From a virus, in IMG/VR virus record IMGVR_UViG_3300030328_001922, positions 1-26,963 of that record: 26,963 nt of DNA; one strand, given 5' to 3'. Made by a program: the position numbers and the translations under genes. Shown here in pieces: positions 23,701 to 26,963 of this stretch (position 1 is its first letter; the number at the start of each line of letters is the position of its first letter). Below the pieces are notes generated by a model. The model ran no database searches. It had not been told where the DNA came from and was given only the letters and a program-made list of their open reading frames with translations.

Positions 23701-24748
23701 TACCAGCAATTGTAGTAGTAATTCCAGTATCAGGTATGCTATCAATAGCATTTTTCATTCCAGCTAAAATGCTTTCTGCTGATACATTTTCAGCAGCATT
23801 AGAAGATGTTGATTCAGGTCTTATTAAACCAACATTAGCTCTAGCTGTAATAGATATATGATTAGTTACTTTTACTTGAGTTTCTAAACCTTTAATTGAT
23901 GTGTATGTATGCGTATCATTAGTTTTCCAACCTTCTCCACCAAATTGAAGTATAGCATTTGGTTGATAAGAATCATCATAAGCACTAGATACACTACCCG
24001 GTTGAGGTACTGGTGTACACCGTGCATCCATCTCATATCTAAGATTAGATTTTCCTGTACCACCAAGCATATATGAAGTCCCTTTATCAGTATCAGCAGC
24101 TGTAACAGTATACTTAGCCATACCTTCACATTTACCATCATTACTATAACCAGCTATACCAGATGTATCTACATCTTCATCAGCTTCAATAGATGTAGCT
24201 CTATTGTATGTAACAGTGGTATGGTTATCAGGATCAAATATATCTAAAGCATACTGTTTACCATATGTTATACTTCTTAATGCAATATAAGCTTCATTAG
24301 CAATAGCAGGTGATTTATCAGCTGAATCTGTTTTCATTGCAACCACTTTCTTTCTATTGGTAAAGAAAGTTGTTTCATTAATAGTGAACGGTTGTATCTC
24401 GTCAGAGTTTGTATGGATTAAATATTCTGCTAAATTTGTACCCGGAATAGCTGCATAGTCAATAGGTATCTCCACACCATCACTACATCTCCATACTTTA
24501 ACAGCACCTGTAGTAGCAACTTGTCCTATATATTGTTCTCCATCATCACGATAAATAGGAAACCATTTACCAGTTGTTGCAGGTGTTATAACTTTTACTA
24601 AATCTGTACCGGGTCTTTTTATTAATCCTCTACTAATATCAGGAATGCCATTATTTAAATCAACGACCTGACCGGGGTATTTTAATTCGTCTGGTAGTTC
24701 TGATATACCTGATTTATAATTTGGGATTTGCTGGGTAATACTAGCCAT
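20705..24748 (-). CDS. Tail tube protein B / nozzle (T7 gp12-like) with inserted repeats, 1347 aa
   Basis: The nozzle protein closes the tail and bears fibres. The N-terminus (QQIPNYKSGISELPDELKYP, then GLIKRPGTDL) and the region from about 880 (RNRIGLLSEENVILSRTNDFYNF, then PIDLQSSSTYP and FSASQQFLL) follow T7 gp12. The protein is far longer than T7 gp12 (794 aa) because of an insert at about 430-870. This holds three ~84-aa repeats (443-526, 645-729, 774-856) and two shorter related modules (527-643), all with the TAHGLxTGD-type motif. It starts in a TAATG overlap with tail tube A. Confidence 0.9.
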   Translation of the reverse strand: MASITQQIPNYKSGISELPDELKYPGQVVDLNNGIPDISRGLIKRPGTDLVKVITPATTGKWFPIYRDDGEQYIGQVATTGAVKVWRCSDGVEIPIDYAAIPGTNLAEYLIHTNSDEIQPFTINETTFFTNRKKVVAMKTDSADKSPAIANEAYIALRSITYGKQYALDIFDPDNHTTVTYNRATSIEADEDVDTSGIAGYSNDGKCEGMAKYTVTAADTDKGTSYMLGGTGKSNLRYEMDARCTPVPQPGSVSSAYDDSYQPNAILQFGGEGWKTNDTHTYTSIKGLETQVKVTNHISITARANVGLIRPESTSSNAAENVSAESILAGMKNAIDSIPDTGITTTIAGNGIHLYRSTPFNVTTSETQLMDIITSDANTPDDLPRTCRHGYIVKVINSGEDQDDYYLKFKVNNIDENNSITGVYTRTASSAQSANYTRGSSNTIATSAVNTSNDTITITAHGFTTGTSLLYDDASGTVLTGLTDNTTYYAIIVDEDTIKLATSSGNATAGTAINLTGAGNNSQTLATALNTVTITDTAHGLVTGDQIVATFSGAATDGTYTIANVKENTFDVTDAAAGIITSTSLTYTHGIATFTKTAHGLATTDSVIVDFKSGNATDGWHEIGTVPSADTLTLRQDVPTNIGGTVATSAVNTSTETITLTAHNFSTGDEVHYSNGGGTTLAGLTDDTIYYCIKTDANNFKLATTKANADASTAIDLTGTGNNSQVFSATAELTPNRFGTGVWEECAGPNLEIAFDPDTMPLNLTRVLPSTQHTIATSAVNTSNEQITITGHGLSTGDTLLYDNGGGTTLAGLTDDTIYYAINAGVNTIALASSLSNANAGVAVNLTGTGNNAQTLTNGYFSINGGSNAAYTNGAFRFGYPAWDERGVGDDITNPKPSFVGSTINKIFFFRNRIGLLSEENVILSRTNDFYNFWAKTAFTIANADPIDLQSSSTYPTELFDAVEVNAGLLVFSASQQFLLKTDETQLTPETAIISFLSSYAFNEKTHPISLGTSAGWLNSTAKRTRFHEMAGIQRNGEPQVLEQTKLISKLFPDDITLLAESVENQMVLFGTENNKEVWGYKFYTQGEQRVQDAWFRWELPGTVTYHVSMDDTYYAVIKNSSTYTLEAIDIKKATDTLSVGTAPSEYLVHLDTKSLIASGSLSYSATTNKTSFTKPDGYNSSQQLAVFCHTSGNNIGKYGEATVASTNIEFEGDWTGQDIILGYLYEFEVELPTIYIQQSGEGQVKSETRGSLVVHRVNLTFGSVGLIETTLKRTGRSDYSKTYESIEWDNYLASKIGITDDYIHTIPVYDRNTNLSLHLKSSHPAPATLHSMTWEGDYNPKYYRRV
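22181..23422 (-). repeat. In-frame repeat array coding FCCH-like modules in tail tube B
   Basis: Long copies lie at 23171-23422, 22562-22816 and 22181-22429, each coding for ATSAVNTS, TITxTAHGxSTGD, a glycine segment, LAGLTDDTIYYxI, a KLATS-like strand and LTGTGNNSQ. Two shorter modules fill 22820-23170. The pattern resembles the small beta domain that databases often label E1 FCCH-like in phage proteins. Confidence 0.8.
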
Positions 24749-25386
24749 TAGCGTCTAAGTGCTCTATAGGGTTGGTAAGATTGATAAGCAGAATCATCTG
24801 GCCATCCGAAGAAGGAATGATCTCCTTGATTACATTCGTATTCTATACAAGATGCTCGGGCTTGCATTTCAAATGTAGATAACATTTGTTGTAATTCTGG
24901 ATTAGCTACTAATTGTACTGCAGCTCTTCCAGCAGCTTTATAGATAATATACCGTTGGAATACAGTAGGTATATCTTCAAATTTTAATAGTCTTACTACA
25001 TTGAAATGGAAATAATCATCATCTGGAAATTCAAATGTATGATTTACTCTATCATATACTTTCCATTTATTATCTGTAGTATCTTTACGTCTAACAAAAT
25101 CACGTGTACGATCCCATCCATCTTCCATATCCATACGGATAACGTCAGAATCAATTATAATTTTGTCATCAGAATCAGTGGTATATTTTATATGGTTTTC
25201 TCTATTGAATATCCATCCTTCATTTTGCACGTCTTGATTGCTTTCCTTTAAAAGATTGTAGACAAATGCAATTTCAGGATTATCATAGTCTAATGTTGAA
25301 ATTGGAGACTGACCAATACTACCCAATATGGTATTAACTGCGGATAGTTCTGTATCGAGATCAACTGTTGTGGGAGTAGAAGTCAT
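24748..25386 (-). CDS. Tail tube protein A / adaptor (T7 gp11-like), 212 aa
   Basis: Contains the characteristic start of the family: LSAVNTILGSIGQSPISTLD then NLLKESNQDVQNEGWIFN, followed by FPDDDYFHFNVVRLLKF and a helical Ala-rich C-terminal region (YIIYKAAGRAAVQLV). It forms the ring between portal and nozzle. Length is close to T7 gp11 (196 aa). It is the first gene after the intrinsic terminator, just as gene 11 follows T-phi in T7. No clear ribosome site precedes the ATG at 25386. Confidence 0.92.
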   Translation of the reverse strand: MTSTPTTVDLDTELSAVNTILGSIGQSPISTLDYDNPEIAFVYNLLKESNQDVQNEGWIFNRENHIKYTTDSDDKIIIDSDVIRMDMEDGWDRTRDFVRRKDTTDNKWKVYDRVNHTFEFPDDDYFHFNVVRLLKFEDIPTVFQRYIIYKAAGRAAVQLVANPELQQMLSTFEMQARASCIEYECNQGDHSFFGWPDDSAYQSYQPYRALRR

Positions 25387-25406
25387 AGGTATAAATATTT
25401 GTGAAT

Positions 25407-25434
25407 AAAAAAAAGGAGGGCGGTTAACCCTCCT
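25407..25434 (-). terminator. Intrinsic terminator after the capsid gene group (T-phi equivalent)
   Basis: On the minus strand AGGAGGG (25428-25434) pairs with CCCTCCT (25414-25420) across a 7-base loop, followed by a run of eight T. It lies 9 bases after the 66-aa gene's stop and about 20 before the tail tube A start. T7 has its only major late terminator for phage polymerase in the same place, where it lowers tail expression relative to capsid. Confidence 0.88.
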
Positions 25435-25442
25435 ATATAATG

Positions 25443-25643
25443 TTAAATAAGACTGATGTTACATCTATCTGTAGCTGTATTAGCATAAGCTAGACGTAAA
25501 TTTTTTGTTACTGATTTAACAGCGGAATCTGCTTGAGCGGCTGTACTACCAGCGGCTGTAGCAGTCCAAGTTTTAGATACAGAAATACGTTGTGCATCTG
25601 TTTTGCAGATACCCGATCCGGATACTGCTGTAGCGACTGCCAT
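25443..25643 (-). CDS. Small hypothetical protein, 66 aa, in the capsid gene group
   Basis: Rich in Ala, Thr and Ser (AVATAVSGSGICKTDAQRIS, later TWTATAAGSTAAQADSAV), with two cysteines and no membrane span. The start is supported by GAGGT nine bases upstream. Its position between the capsid, a 138-aa accessory protein and the strong terminator predicts abundant expression, as for a minor capsid or decoration protein. I do not recognise the family. Confidence 0.7.
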   Translation of the reverse strand: MAVATAVSGSGICKTDAQRISVSKTWTATAAGSTAAQADSAVKSVTKNLRLAYANTATDRCNISLI

Positions 25644-25669
25644 TTGTTTTTACCTCGTTATGTAAGTTA

Positions 25670-26086
25670 CTATACTACTTTACCAATTGGTCTACTAAAT
25701 GTCTGATTATCATTACCATCAGTACTTACTTGTAAGCCAGATCCACTAGCTGTAGCAGTAAGTTGGAATGTATCAGCATCTACATACTTAACCCAGAAGA
25801 CATCACCATCAGCAGCTGTATCTGACGATCCAGTTACTAAGGCTGTGCCTCCTTCACTATGATAAGTAAGTAAATCATTTGTTGCTAAACCATGAGCAGC
25901 CGATGTAAACACACCCGGACTAGCTTCGGTTATAGCTGATTGAGCAATTGTTAATGTAGTATAATCTGCTGCTAGCATTGATCTACCATTTTCAAGACCA
26001 ACATTAGGGTCTTTAGTGGAAGAAACAACGACACCAACACCTTGACGTCTGGTAACTGTATGTTGGGTTCCCGGTACTACAGGCAT
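25670..26086 (-). CDS. 138-aa capsid-region protein with an FCCH-like domain, possible decoration protein
   Basis: A strong ribosome site GGAGGT lies 8 bases before the ATG. Residues about 50-130 carry the same module as tail tube B: ITEASPGVFTSAAHGLATND, then an HSEGGTALVTG strand, FWVKYVDADTFQLTATASG and DGNDNQTFS. The N-terminus is different (VVPGTQHTVTRRQGVGVVV). Directly downstream of the capsid gene and before the terminator, it is likely made in large amounts and may decorate the head or head-tail joint. Role is inferred. Confidence 0.72.
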   Translation of the reverse strand: MPVVPGTQHTVTRRQGVGVVVSSTKDPNVGLENGRSMLAADYTTLTIAQSAITEASPGVFTSAAHGLATNDLLTYHSEGGTALVTGSSDTAADGDVFWVKYVDADTFQLTATASGSGLQVSTDGNDNQTFSRPIGKVV

Positions 26087-26103
26087 AAGATTATACCTCC
26101 AGA

Positions 26104-26963
26104 TTATTCGTTAGAGAACTCAATCGCAGCGGCTGGGTTAAGTGTTCCTACACCCATTGCTAAACGTCCGACCATTACATCACCTTGGTAAAGAACTGAG
26201 ACATCTCCACCTGTTACTTGAACCTGTGGTCCAACGGCTTCAACAACACCTGCAGCATCTTTTTGATAAATCAAACCACAGTGATATTGGAAGTCACCAG
26301 AGTAATCATTGTTCTCACCAGATACTTGATTAACAGTACCAGCTAAGAATGGTAGGTTATTAGAGCGTCTGATTTGAATACCAGCAATCTCATATAGACC
26401 TTCACCAGAATTTAGGCTACCTTGTGAGTTACCAAAGTCACGGTTTAGAATGTTTGTAGATACCTGAGATACAAGAGCGTAGTACTGTCTTGGAGATAGT
26501 ACAGCTGTTCTACCTGTCTTAGGTACATTCTTTTCATCTAAGATTGAAGCGGCTTCAAAGAATCCATCAACTAATGCTTGAGCATCATACTCTTTACCAG
26601 TACCTAGCTTGATGGTTGAACCACCGGGCTCAGGTCCGGGTGCAGCTGTAATAGGATGTGAAGCACGAGCTGCTAGAGCAATAGATCTGAAGACCTTTTT
26701 ATCATAAGCTTCTGCAAGAGCGTGACCGATCTTAGCAGATATCTCTGATCTTAGAGAGTAGTGTGCAAGTGTCTCATCTAAGTCATATACGAAAGCACTA
26801 GAGATGAGGAGATCATCACAAACGATGGTCTTCTCTGCTACTGGTGGATCGCCTGATCCTAGAATTGGCTCACCGGGAGTATGGTAAGCGGCTTGCATAC
26901 GTCCCGTAAAGATGAACTGTAATGATTTACCGTTCTTTAGGGTACGTCTTTGCACGGTATCAC
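26104..26963 (-). CDS. Major capsid protein (T7 gp10-like), partial at the window edge
   Basis: The open frame continues past the right edge, so the N-terminus is missing; about 286 residues are present. GTG at 26955 is an internal valine (context DTVQRRTLKNGKSLQFIF), not a start. Family features include FTGRMQAAYHTPGEPI, the E-loop-like region, LSPRQYYALVSQ, the IAGIQIRRSNNLP segment and a C-terminal GVGTLNPAAAIEFSNE. These fit the HK97-fold T7 capsid family. Position upstream of tail tube A agrees. Confidence 0.93.
   Translation of the reverse strand, partial: DTVQRRTLKNGKSLQFIFTGRMQAAYHTPGEPILGSGDPPVAEKTIVCDDLLISSAFVYDLDETLAHYSLRSEISAKIGHALAEAYDKKVFRSIALAARASHPITAAPGPEPGGSTIKLGTGKEYDAQALVDGFFEAASILDEKNVPKTGRTAVLSPRQYYALVSQVSTNILNRDFGNSQGSLNSGEGLYEIAGIQIRRSNNLPFLAGTVNQVSGENNDYSGDFQYHCGLIYQKDAAGVVEAVGPQVQVTGGDVSVLYQGDVMVGRLAMGVGTLNPAAAIEFSNE

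Noticed and set aside
1-26963. CRISPR arrays, insertion sequences, integrase, rRNA or tRNA genes
   Set aside because: No spaced direct repeats of CRISPR type, no transposase or recombinase motifs and no RNA gene signatures were seen.

Overview
The window is the structural, packaging and genome-end part of a T7-like podovirus (Autographiviridae type) of marine picocyanobacteria (Prochlorococcus or Synechococcus). Three things support this. The gene order matches T7: capsid (10), terminator, tail tube A (11), tail tube B (12), 13, 14, 15, 16, tail fibre (17), lysis-position genes, small terminase (18), large terminase (19). A cyanophage-type transaldolase gene (talC) lies just after the large terminase. 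Several small proteins resemble families I know from cyanophages. The DNA is AT-rich. All recognised genes lie on the minus strand, so the transcript order runs from high to low coordinates.

Right part (26963 to 20281): the major capsid protein, cut by the window edge; a 138-aa protein built on a domain that recurs in the tail; a 66-aa protein; then an intrinsic terminator exactly where T7 has T-phi. Next come tail tube A, a very large tail tube B (1347 aa) with an array of inserted repeat modules, and gp13-like and gp14-like internal virion proteins. Middle part (20288 to 8067): gp14, gp15 and gp16-like ejection proteins, the T7-type tail fibre, and a second large surface protein (LamG-like, SPRY-like and three internal repeats).

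Left-middle part (8064 to 5841): a fibre-chaperone-like protein, a proline-rich membrane protein, a holin candidate, and two exported proteins encoded by heavily overlapping frames, then a small hydrophobic protein. This block occupies the place of T7 gene 17.5 and probably includes lysis functions. Packaging part (5840 to 2404): small terminase, a tiny basic protein, a 400-aa protein with a GHH motif suggesting an HNH-superfamily nuclease, and the large terminase. The metabolic gene talC and two tiny genes (48 and 54 aa) end the late transcript at a structured terminator near 1151-1214.

Left end (1214 to 1): a roughly 500-base non-coding stretch, inferred to hold the joined genome ends. It has an AT-rich segment, a T3-promoter-like sequence, three Fur/Zur-box-like palindromes alternating with three GC-rich hairpin repeats, and a good sigma-70 promoter firing leftward into a run of at least four tiny, unrecognised, presumably early genes. 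Late genes running into early genes implies a circular or concatemeric assembly. The most unusual items are the Fur/Zur-like repeat block, the long overprinted exported gene pair, and the nuclease-like gene between the terminase subunits. All functions are read from sequence by eye; no database search was run.
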